This document shows positions 25,868-36,806 of a stretch of DNA of 64,000 nt, in pieces. Under the pieces are notes generated by a model that saw only the letters and a list, made by a program, of their open reading frames with translations, was not told where the DNA came from and searched no databases. The translations under genes were made by a program, and so were the position numbers. Numbering within the stretch: position 1 is the stretch's first letter; each line of letters starts with the position of its first letter. Location of the stretch: contig JAIDCJ010000010.1 in NCBI GenBank assembly GCA_029055875.1, positions 274,441 through 338,440 of the forward strand, given 5' to 3'. Origin of the DNA: Clostridia bacterium. GTDB taxonomy: Bacteria; Bacillota; Clostridia; Christensenellales; Borkfalkiaceae.

Positions 25868-26824
25868 ATGAGATTTCGCAATGCGATGCACATTACAATC
25901 GATAACTTTCAAAACGTGTTCAAGCTCCTTTTATACTATTTGGTTACGGGGCTTTTGTTCGGGAGCCTTATCTACGTTATTTTAAGACTTTCGCTTTCCA
26001 CAATTTTGGAAAGCCCGCAAATGAGCCACGTAAAAGATTTAATTGGAGAGTTCTTCCGTGCGCTCACGAGCGGAAATACCGAATATTTAGGGGATTTCCA
26101 GACGAATTTTGAAGAGGCGGTGAAAGACCTCGTGCATCTCGTCGGCAACAACGGCGGCGCGATTGCGGGCGCAATCGCGGGCGTGTGCATTATGTATCTT
26201 CTCATACGCTTCGTAGACGGACTTGCAATGTTTGCTGTGGGAAGCGTGATTAACGACCGCATGAGCACCTTCTCGCGCACGCCTTTTTCTACGGCGTACT
26301 TCAAGAATATCGGACGTGCCGCGCTGTATCAGCTCGTCTACGTTCCGCTCTGCTTCTTGTTCGACGTGCTCATGGGCGTAGCGTGCTGGTTCCTGTTCTT
26401 CTATATTCCGTCGCTCATTCCGGGGCAGGGAATTATATCCGTACTCATTGCCCTGTTGTTTACGTTCACGGCGGTTGCCTGTCTGGAAGCGCTGAAAATG
26501 ACGCTGATATCAGGCTGGATGCCCGCCATGATTGCAGACCGTAAAAAAATGGGCGCGGCTATGAAATACAGCTTTACCTGCAAAAAGGAGTTCGGCAGAA
26601 GATTTTCCGCGTTCCTCGTTACCGTGTATATTATTGCCGCGGGCAACGTCGTGTTCGCGCTTTGCACGTTCGGCAGTGCGCTTTTAATTACGGTTCCGCT
26701 GAGCTTCATCTTCCTGTTGAGTATGCAGTTCGTGAACTACTACAATTTGAACGGTCGCAAATTCTTTATTACCTATAATAAAATTGTCGGCGGGGACGAG
26801 GGCCCCGACGGGCTTTCAAAATAA
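25868..26824 (+). CDS. Second polytopic membrane protein of unknown function
   Basis: 318 residues with about six hydrophobic segments, including a Gly/Ala-rich one (GGAIAGAIAGVCIMYLL). The opening MRFRNAMHITIDNFQNVFKLLL parallels MRIVFGSTKYLIKNIWYVLP of the upstream gene, as expected for paralogs. It is immediately downstream of its partner and 15 bases ahead of the phosphohexomutase gene, hence probably one operon. Function unknown. Confidence 0.75.
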   Translation: MRFRNAMHITIDNFQNVFKLLLYYLVTGLLFGSLIYVILRLSLSTILESPQMSHVKDLIGEFFRALTSGNTEYLGDFQTNFEEAVKDLVHLVGNNGGAIAGAIAGVCIMYLLIRFVDGLAMFAVGSVINDRMSTFSRTPFSTAYFKNIGRAALYQLVYVPLCFLFDVLMGVACWFLFFYIPSLIPGQGIISVLIALLFTFTAVACLEALKMTLISGWMPAMIADRKKMGAAMKYSFTCKKEFGRRFSAFLVTVYIIAAGNVVFALCTFGSALLITVPLSFIFLLSMQFVNYYNLNGRKFFITYNKIVGGDEGPDGLSK

Positions 26825-26839
26825 ATTCGGGGGAATATT

Positions 26840-28558
26840 ATGAGCTATCAAAGCATCTACGAGTCTTGGCTGAAGGACGAAAGACTGACGGAAGAAGAGA
26901 GAAAAGAGCTGCAAGCGATTGCAAAGAATGAAACGGAAAAGGAATACCGTTTCGGCGGCGAGCTGGAATTCGGCACGGCGGGTATGCGCGGGCTGATCGG
27001 CGCGGGCATGAACATGATGAACGTGCGCACCGTCATGCGCGCAACGCAAGGACTTTCCGAATACGTGAAAACACTCGGGAAGGACGCAATGCAGCGCGGT
27101 GTAGTCATCTCTTACGATACGAGAAGAAACTCCCGCCTGTTTGCCGAGAAGGCGGCGGGCGTGCTTGCAAAGAACGGTATTAAGGCGTACCTCTTCGACC
27201 GCGTTCATCCTGTACCTATGCTCTCCTATGCGGTACGCTATTTGGGCACCGTTGCGGGCATTATGATTACCGCCTCGCACAACCCCAAGGAATACAACGG
27301 CTATAAGGTTTACGGCGAGGACGGCGCACAGATGTCGCCCGAGGCTACGGAGATCGTCGTAAAATTCATTGAAAAAATTACCGACTACCTCTCGGTTACG
27401 GCAGAGGAAAAGAGTCCGCTCATTCACGCCGTTCCCGCCGAGGTGGACGATACGTATATCGAAAAGCTCTCCCGCCTCACGCTCTCGAAGGAAGCGGTGG
27501 AAAAGTGCGGCAAGAATTTGAAGCTCGTCTATACGCCCGTGCACGGTTCGGGCTACGTTCCCGTGACGCGCATTTTGAAGAAGCTCGGCATCAACGTGAC
27601 GATCGTAGAGGAGCAGACGAAAGAGGACCCCGAGTTCTCGACTGTAAAGGTGCCCAATCCCGAGTTCAAGGAAACGCTCGCAATGGGCATTGCGCTCGCA
27701 AATAAAATTCAAGCGGACGTGGTGTTTGGCACCGATCCCGACTCCGACCGTTTGGGCGTTGCCGTAAAGGACGACAAGGGCGAGTTCAAAGCGCTTTCGG
27801 GAAACCAAGTTGGCATTCTGCTGCTTGACTATATCCTCACGAGATTGAAAGAGGAGAACGCGCTTCCGAAAAACGCGGCGGTGGTGAAGTCGTTCGTCAC
27901 CACGGGCATGGCGAAAGCCATCTGCGACGAGTTCGGCGTGACGCTCTTTGAAGTGCCCGTCGGGTTCAAGTTCATCGGCGAGAAAATCAAGCAATGGGAG
28001 CAAAGCGGAAAATACGAGTACGTGTTCGGCTTCGAGGAATCGTGCGGGTATCTTCGCGGCACGCACGCGCGCGATAAGGACGCCGTCGTTGCCTCTATGC
28101 TCTGCGCCGAAATGGTTTGCTACTATTCCTATATCGGCAAAACCGTCTATCAGCGGTTGCAGGAAATTTACAAAAAGTACGGCTACGTGCTCGATTTGAA
28201 CGTATCCATTCAGTATTCGGGCCTCAACGCCATGAAGGAGATGAACGCCGTCGTTGACGCGTTAAAGACGGAGCGCGTGGAAAAATTAGGCGCGTTTGCG
28301 GTGGACGCCGTGCGCGACTATTCGGCTTCCGTGAGAAAGCTTGCAAACGGCAAGACGGAAACGATTGACATTCCCAAGTGCAACTGCGTGTATTACGAGC
28401 TTGCGGGCGGTTCTTTCGTGTGCGTGCGCCCGTCGGGTACCGAGCCGAAGCTCAAAATTTATTATTCGGTAAAGGCCGCGGACGAGGCGAAAGCGTACGC
28501 TTGTTTGGAAGAAGTGCAAAGCAGCGTTGCCGCGCTTTTGGAGCACGCAAAACACTAA
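26840..28558 (+). CDS. Phosphoglucomutase/phosphomannomutase
   Basis: 572 residues, alpha-D-phosphohexomutase of the long Bacillota type (PgcA-like). It interconverts hexose 1- and 6-phosphates to feed cell-wall and capsule sugar nucleotides. Active-site Ser loop ITASHNPKEYNGYKVYG (about 145), metal loop GTDPDSDRLGVAV (about 300), sugar loop GFEESCGYL and phosphate loop CVRPSGTEPKLKIYY near the C-terminus are intact. A GGGGGAA site precedes the ATG. Substrate preference (glucose, mannose or glucosamine) cannot be read from sequence. Confidence 0.95.
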   Translation: MSYQSIYESWLKDERLTEEERKELQAIAKNETEKEYRFGGELEFGTAGMRGLIGAGMNMMNVRTVMRATQGLSEYVKTLGKDAMQRGVVISYDTRRNSRLFAEKAAGVLAKNGIKAYLFDRVHPVPMLSYAVRYLGTVAGIMITASHNPKEYNGYKVYGEDGAQMSPEATEIVVKFIEKITDYLSVTAEEKSPLIHAVPAEVDDTYIEKLSRLTLSKEAVEKCGKNLKLVYTPVHGSGYVPVTRILKKLGINVTIVEEQTKEDPEFSTVKVPNPEFKETLAMGIALANKIQADVVFGTDPDSDRLGVAVKDDKGEFKALSGNQVGILLLDYILTRLKEENALPKNAAVVKSFVTTGMAKAICDEFGVTLFEVPVGFKFIGEKIKQWEQSGKYEYVFGFEESCGYLRGTHARDKDAVVASMLCAEMVCYYSYIGKTVYQRLQEIYKKYGYVLDLNVSIQYSGLNAMKEMNAVVDALKTERVEKLGAFAVDAVRDYSASVRKLANGKTETIDIPKCNCVYYELAGGSFVCVRPSGTEPKLKIYYSVKAADEAKAYACLEEVQSSVAALLEHAKH

Positions 28559-28598
28559 GCATTATTAGAAATAATTTTTCAAACCGCCCGAAAATGCG

Positions 28599-28627
28599 TT
28601 GACATTTTTTGGCGGTTTTGCTATAAT
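28599..28627 (+). promoter_or_regulatory. Promoter of rpsU
   Basis: Perfect TTGACA (28599-28604) - 17 - TATAAT (28622-28627). Confidence 0.92.
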
Positions 28628-28668
28628 CGTTTGGAAAATAAGTGCTGAGGCGAAGGAGGGTTGAGAAT

Positions 28669-28845
28669 ATGTCTACGATTCGTGTTGGAGAGAACGAGAA
28701 CTTGGAGAGCGCATTGCGCCGTTTCAAGAGAAAGTGCTCGCGCGACGGTATCATCGGCGACCTTCGCAAGAAGGAATTTTATGAAAAGCCTTCCGTAAAG
28801 AAGAGAAAGAAAGCCGAAGCCGCAAGAAAGAGAAGCAGAAACTAA
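28669..28845 (+). CDS. rpsU: 30S ribosomal protein S21
   Basis: 58 residues, basic; starts [20 protein letters not shown] and ends [15 protein letters not shown], the S21 pattern. ATG 28669 is fixed by GAAGGAGGG eight bases upstream; an earlier in-frame non-ATG start at 28642 is rejected. Own promoter and terminator make it monocistronic. Confidence 0.97.
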   Translation: MSTIRVGENENLESALRRFKRKCSRDGIIGDLRKKEFYEKPSVKKRKKAEAARKRSRN

Positions 28846-28850
28846 AGAAG

Positions 28851-28879
28851 AATCCGTAACGATACGTTACGGATTTTTT
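28851..28879 (+). terminator. Terminator after rpsU
   Basis: 11-bp stem AATCCGTAACG/CGTTACGGATT with loop ATA, then T run. Confidence 0.93.
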
Positions 28880-28914
28880 GTGCAAATTTTGTCGAAAAAA
28901 CGGAGGCGAATTCC

Positions 28915-29310
28915 ATGGAACGAACGCTCAAAATGCTTGCAAAAGAGGCAAAAATGCGCATGAAAAAAGGGTTCTGGGAGCAGTGCGAGGAAGAGCTTTC
29001 TTCCAGCCGTTCGCACGCAAAGGAGCAGGGAATTAACGAAAGCAAAATGGAACGCTACTTTGCGGAAAAGGTATCCACGCAAATTAAAGGGGAATCTCCG
29101 GACGAGTTCTATTTGAAGGTGCGCGATATTCTTTTAAGCGAGGGGGAAGTGAGCAACGCCATTGGCAGACTTACCGATAAGGAATACTACGAAACGCTCT
29201 CATACTCCGAAAAACAGCGCTACACGCTCGAACTCTCCGAGCGTTATTTGGCTGCCCTCGAGCGCTTCAAGCAGGAATACGAATTTGAGATAAAGGGGAA
29301 AAACGGTTAA
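28915..29310 (+). CDS. Small charged hypothetical protein
   Basis: 131 residues, helical, rich in Lys and Glu, no membrane segment, no motif I recognise. It lies directly after rpsU, where many Bacillota have gatB/yqeY; this protein shows no YqeY pattern. ATG 28915 follows GGAGGCGAATTCC. A strong terminator follows. Confidence 0.65.
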   Translation: MERTLKMLAKEAKMRMKKGFWEQCEEELSSSRSHAKEQGINESKMERYFAEKVSTQIKGESPDEFYLKVRDILLSEGEVSNAIGRLTDKEYYETLSYSEKQRYTLELSERYLAALERFKQEYEFEIKGKNG

Positions 29311-29328
29311 CCCGCCCTTTGTATCATA

Positions 29329-29368
29329 GCGCACCGAAAAGCCCTTGGCTTTTCGGTGCGCATTTTTT
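29329..29368 (+). terminator. Strong terminator
   Basis: Perfect 15-bp stem (29329-29343 with 29347-29361), loop CTT, then T run. Confidence 0.95.
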
Positions 29369-29380
29369 TCTTTTATTTAC

Positions 29381-29409
29381 TTGCAAAACGGGTGCTCTTG
29401 TGCTATACT
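29381..29409 (+). promoter_or_regulatory. Promoter of the structured leader RNA
   Basis: TTGCAA (29381-29386), 17-bp spacer, TATACT (29404-29409). Predicted start near 29416, exactly at the base of the RNA rod that follows. Confidence 0.8.
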
Positions 29410-29413
29410 TCAA

Positions 29414-29578
29414 TTACCACGCAAACTGAATAATTTTTACCCGCAAGGTTCACAATACTTCGGCATTGTGTATCTCTTTCCTTGTGGGTAGAATTAATAT
29501 TCACTTCGGTTTGCGTGGTAACAAATCGGAGATACTCATGCGGTGCGTTTCCGGTTTGGGAACGCACCTTATTTTTTT
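29414..29578 (+). ncRNA. Rod-shaped structured RNA ending in a terminator (leader or small RNA)
   Basis: Closing helix 29414-29426 with 29509-29521 (13 bp, TTACCACGCAAAC and complement). Second helix TACCCGCAAGG (29438-29448) with CCTTGTGGGTA (29480-29490). Apical helix CACAAT/ATTGTG is capped by a C(TTCG)G tetraloop (29458-29463). Together these give a nearly continuous rod of about 105 bases. A Rho-independent terminator follows (29542-29552 with 29558-29568, then T run), and 14 bases later a ribosome binding site for a membrane-protein gene. I cannot match it to a known riboswitch; a 6S-like small RNA is the alternative. Confidence 0.7.
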
Positions 29579-29597
29579 ATTTACAGGAGAAAATTTT

Positions 29598-30440
29598 ATG
29601 AGATTGTACAATCCGAAATCTGGAAAAGAAATCGAAAAAGAGCAGAAGAAGAAAAAGCATAGGAGTAACTTTGTTACCTTTTTGGTGCTGTTTTCCATTT
29701 TACTTGCAATCGGCGGACTTGTGTGCTGTATCGTCTTCAAAGTAAAGTGGTATTATTATCTCGTTGATATTATCGGCGGTTTTATTTTGCTGATTATCGT
29801 TTCTTGCTTTTATCCGAAAAAAACGGTGGAATACGTTGATATTCCTATCGAAGAGAGCGTAGATGAATATATAAAGCGCTCGTTGAGTGAACTGACGCCC
29901 GAAAAAACGATGTCGGGCGTGAAACGAAGCGCAGGTCAATCCGAATGGCAGGGGAACCCATACAAGGGAATTTGGAAGGGTATTGCCGTTTGTGAATGCA
30001 GTCGTATTTACGGCTTAAAAAATATTACGTACGATATAACGGGGCGTTCCAGATCAAGCACATCGGATGATAACGGCAATATGCAGTTTTACGAAACGGC
30101 AAGTATCAAAATAAACTGCCGTTGTTCGGAATGCGGAAAAACCTCGGAGCATATGTTTTACGATGTAAAGAACTCAACAGGTTCCCTTAAACGTAAACAG
30201 GAATGGTTTTCCGACCGTACGACGGTCACGACGACGAGCCGCGAAGTCGACTATGCGGGCTTCGTTGAAAATCAATACAATGAAGATATTGCGCAATATA
30301 AAAAGGATTGCAAAAGGTATCAGGAAATAATCGAACGGAAAATCGATGAATTGCGACGGAATTTCAAATATAAACAGGAAAAAGAGCGGCGTCAAATAGA
30401 AGAGCTTCGCGCAAAGGGTTGGTACGAAAAAAATTCCTAA
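29598..30440 (+). CDS. Membrane protein with cytosolic Cys-rich and coiled-coil regions, unknown
   Basis: 280 residues. Basic N-terminus, two membrane helices (about 25-50 and 53-75), then a soluble domain. The soluble domain holds a possible metal site built from CECSRIYG (about 133-140) and CRCSECGKTSEH (about 174-185), and a Lys/Glu-rich C-terminal coiled coil (about 225-275). Family not recognised. ATG 29598 follows CAGGAG. The long open frame upstream to 29466 is spurious because it crosses the structured RNA and terminator. Expression is probably controlled by that leader. Confidence 0.72.
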   Translation: MRLYNPKSGKEIEKEQKKKKHRSNFVTFLVLFSILLAIGGLVCCIVFKVKWYYYLVDIIGGFILLIIVSCFYPKKTVEYVDIPIEESVDEYIKRSLSELTPEKTMSGVKRSAGQSEWQGNPYKGIWKGIAVCECSRIYGLKNITYDITGRSRSSTSDDNGNMQFYETASIKINCRCSECGKTSEHMFYDVKNSTGSLKRKQEWFSDRTTVTTTSREVDYAGFVENQYNEDIAQYKKDCKRYQEIIERKIDELRRNFKYKQEKERRQIEELRAKGWYEKNS

Positions 30441-30467
30441 ACAGGTCAAAATAACGCAACGTAATAC

Positions 30468-30503
30468 TTCCGCCCGCGCCTAACTAAGGCGCGGGCGGAA
30501 TTT
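30468..30503 (+). terminator. Terminator
   Basis: 13-bp stem TTCCGCCCGCGCC/GGCGCGGGCGGAA with loop TAACTAA, then TTTCT. Confidence 0.88.
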
Positions 30504-30514
30504 CTATACTATCC

Positions 30515-30625
30515 GTCATTTTGCCCCGCCGAAGGCGGCACGGAGTAATGAAGCGAAGAATCCCATAAGGCGAAGCACAGCGGACTTCGTTCGTGAGATT
30601 CTTCGGGCTTCGCCCTCAGAATGAC
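30515..30625. repeat. Intergenic palindromic repeat
   Basis: Ends GTCATTTTG and CAGAATGAC are near-perfect inverted repeats, with inner arms GAAGAATC (30555-30562) and GATTCTTC (30597-30604). The sequence style (GTCATTCTGAG...GAAGAATC) is that of dispersed intergenic repeats in many bacteria. No coding content. Confidence 0.7.
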
Positions 30626-30636
30626 AGGTGAAACGG

Positions 30637-30665
30637 TTGAACAATTTTCCTCTATATGCTATAAT
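30637..30665 (+). promoter_or_regulatory. Promoter of pcrA-ligA
   Basis: TTGAAC (30637-30642), 17-bp spacer, TATAAT (30660-30665); the ATG follows after eight bases. Confidence 0.82.
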
Positions 30666-30673
30666 AACGGGGT

Positions 30674-34917
<4,244 letters not shown>

Positions 34918-34923
34918 AAAACA

Positions 34924-34953
34924 CTTGAAAAATTTAACGGCTTGTGATATAAT
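34924..34953 (+). promoter_or_regulatory. Promoter of yicC-gmk-rpoZ
   Basis: TTGAAA (34924-34929), 18-bp spacer, TATAAT (34948-34953). ATG of yicC is six bases later. Confidence 0.85.
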
Positions 34954-34959
34954 ATTTTT

Positions 34960-35832
34960 ATGTTTAGCATGACGGGCTACGGCAAGGGTGTTTGCCGCGA
35001 AAACGGAATCGAAATCACCGTGGAAGTAAAGTCGGTGAATAACCGCTATCTGGATTTAGCGATTAAGAGCCCGCGCGTATTCCTTTCGCAGGAAGAGCTC
35101 ATCCGAAGCGCAGTTAGAAATTCCATTTCCCGCGGGCACGTGGACGTTTTCGTATCCCTTCGCGATACGCGTGAAAAGGAAAAATCGCTTTACCTCGATT
35201 TGAACTTGGCACGCTCGTACGTGAATGCGGCGGGGGAACTTACGAAGAATTTCCCCGAACTCAAAAACGATATGAGCGTTGTAAGCGTGCTGCGCCTTCC
35301 CGACGTACTCAAACAGGAGGAAGCGGCGGGTGCGGACGAAGCGCTGACGGCGGCTTTGAAAACGGCATTGGAGCTGGCACTCAAGGCGCACAAAGAAATG
35401 CGGCTTGCCGAGGGCGAACGGTTGAAAACGGATCTCATATCCCGCGTTCAGACGATTGCAAATCTTAGAAAAGAGATTGCGGAGCGCGCGCCCCTCATTG
35501 CGTTGGAATATCGGAAAAAACTTACCGAGCGAATCGAGGAATATCTTAGCGGCAAGGTAGAGGAAACCCGCATTTTAACGGAAGCGGCGCTGTTTGCCGA
35601 TAAATGCAATATCGACGAGGAGCTGACAAGGCTCAGCTCGCATATCGAGGAGTTTTACAATATTTCGGGGAGCGATACGGTTGGCAGAAAGCTCGACTTC
35701 CTGGTACAGGAATTTAACCGCGAATGCAATACCATTTGCTCGAAATCGAACGACGCGAAAATTACGGCGTGCGCACTTGAAATGAAAAACGAAATCGAGA
35801 AAGTACGCGAGCAGATACAGAACTTGGAGTAA
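34960..35832 (+). CDS. yicC: YicC-family endoribonuclease
   Basis: 290 residues. N-terminal YicC_N (FSMTGYGKGVCRENGIEITV, SVNNRYLDLAIKSP) and C-terminal DUF1732 (ELTRLSSHIEEFY, GRKLDFLVQEFNRECNTICS) are complete. YicC has been shown to cleave RNA in E. coli and Bacillus. The conserved opening fixes the ATG at 34960, which coincides with the predicted transcription start, so the message is probably leaderless. gmk follows after 2 bases; remA, which normally sits between them in Bacillus, is absent. Confidence 0.93.
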   Translation: MFSMTGYGKGVCRENGIEITVEVKSVNNRYLDLAIKSPRVFLSQEELIRSAVRNSISRGHVDVFVSLRDTREKEKSLYLDLNLARSYVNAAGELTKNFPELKNDMSVVSVLRLPDVLKQEEAAGADEALTAALKTALELALKAHKEMRLAEGERLKTDLISRVQTIANLRKEIAERAPLIALEYRKKLTERIEEYLSGKVEETRILTEAALFADKCNIDEELTRLSSHIEEFYNISGSDTVGRKLDFLVQEFNRECNTICSKSNDAKITACALEMKNEIEKVREQIQNLE

Positions 35833-35834
35833 TT

Positions 35835-36416
35835 ATGAAGAACCGTCTGTTTGTGATTTCCGGCCCCGCAGGCGTTGGAAAGGGAACGCTTGTAAAGCTA
35901 TTATTGCAGGAAGACCCCGCCTTGACGCTCTCCGTTTCGTGCACCACCCGCGCACCGCGCAAGGGGGAGGTTCAGGGCAGAGAATATTTCTTCCTCACGA
36001 AAGAGGGGTTTCAAGACCGCATCGACTCGGGCGATTTCCTCGAATGGGACGAACATTTCGGCAACTTCTACGGCACGCCAAAATCCTTCGTTTTGGAACA
36101 GCTTGAAGAGAAGTCCATCATTCTTGAAATCGACGTAGCGGGCGCGCGGCAAGTAAAACAGCATGAAGCGGATTTCGGCAGAATCGTGCTTATTATGATT
36201 GTTCCGCCCGATATGGAAACGCTGAAAAGCCGTCTTGTGGGCAGAGGCTCGGAAACGGAAGAGACGTTGAAAAACCGTTTGGCGCGCGTGGAGTACGAGT
36301 ACGCGCAAAAGGATAAATACGACTACGTCGTCGTGAACGATAATTTAGAGGAAGCAAAGCGTACGCTTCAAAATATAATTTTGCAAGAAACGAATAGAGG
36401 TGATAAACATGATTAA
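35835..36416 (+). CDS. gmk: Guanylate kinase
   Basis: Phosphorylates GMP to GDP. 193 residues. P-loop ISGPAGVGKGTLVK at the N-terminus, then GMP-binding SVSCTTRAPRKGEVQGREY and FLEWDEHFGNFYGTPK. It lies between yicC and rpoZ as in most Bacillota. Its last 8 bases overlap the rpoZ start. Confidence 0.96.
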   Translation: MKNRLFVISGPAGVGKGTLVKLLLQEDPALTLSVSCTTRAPRKGEVQGREYFFLTKEGFQDRIDSGDFLEWDEHFGNFYGTPKSFVLEQLEEKSIILEIDVAGARQVKQHEADFGRIVLIMIVPPDMETLKSRLVGRGSETEETLKNRLARVEYEYAQKDKYDYVVVNDNLEEAKRTLQNIILQETNRGDKHD

Positions 36417-36630
36417 CGAACCTTCGGTAGATGCACTCGTAAGAAAGCTCGGAACAGTCGAGGAGCCCGTAAGCCGCTACGAACTGTGTGTGGTCGTTGC
36501 AAAGCGCACCCGCCAGATTATCGAGCAGATGCAGGCAACCGGAACGTTGGAGCTTCCCGGAAAGCAGAAGGAAATCGTTCTCGCTTGTCAGGAAATCATG
36601 AACGGCAAGGTAACGAGCGCGAGAGATTGA
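36409..36630 (+). CDS. rpoZ: RNA polymerase omega subunit
   Basis: 73 residues. The omega pattern SRYELCVVVAKRTRQIIEQ is clear (about 22-41). ATG 36409 is supported by AGAGGTGA (36395-36402); an earlier GTG at 36400 lies inside that site and is rejected. Overlaps gmk. It ends the operon with a terminator; coaBC, often next in line, is missing here. Confidence 0.94.
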   Translation: MINEPSVDALVRKLGTVEEPVSRYELCVVVAKRTRQIIEQMQATGTLELPGKQKEIVLACQEIMNGKVTSARD

Positions 36631-36631
36631 G

Positions 36632-36658
36632 AAAAGGCCCCCAAGCGGGGCTGTTTTC
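36632..36658 (+). terminator. Terminator after rpoZ
   Basis: GCCCC (36637-36641) pairs with GGGGC (36647-36651), weaker outer pairing of A and T tracts, then TTTTCTT. Confidence 0.75.
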
Positions 36659-36660
36659 TT

Positions 36661-36790
36661 AAACTGCATTTCCTCTAAACTTCGCAATACTTTGTCGAGT
36701 TTGCGCGCTTCTTGGTCACGTACGTCTGTGTACGCTCCCTTCGTCGCTTACGCACTCTCCTTGTCTTGCTCGTTTATAGAAAATGGAAAT
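36661..36790. repeat. Imperfect palindromic repeat abutting priA
   Basis: About 130 bases forming an imperfect inverted repeat. Left end GCATTTCCTCTAAAC mirrors right end (complement strand) ACATTTCCATTTTCTATAAAC. Inner arms carry GAGT...CGTAC around a GTCTGT centre (about 36722-36727). Noncoding. Its right end covers two upstream in-frame ATG codons of priA (36783 and 36789). Confidence 0.65.
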
Positions 36791-36806
36791 GTCTCTTTTT
36801 TTAGTT

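Noticed and set aside
26816..28066. Long minus-strand open frame (416 codons) opposite the phosphohexomutase
   Set aside because: Mirror of a strongly coding plus-strand gene with all family motifs; composition is Arg/His-rich and shows no domain. Same reasoning for the minus-strand frames at 8041-8997 (ackA), 47720-48937 (fakA) and 38016-38819 (priA).
29414..29578. T-box, SAM, TPP, cobalamin, purine or glycine riboswitch identity for the structured leader
   Set aside because: None of their conserved core sequences could be found; left unassigned.
29466..29597. N-terminal extension of the membrane protein at 29598
   Set aside because: The extension would read through the RNA rod and terminator; a clear ribosome binding site precedes ATG 29598.
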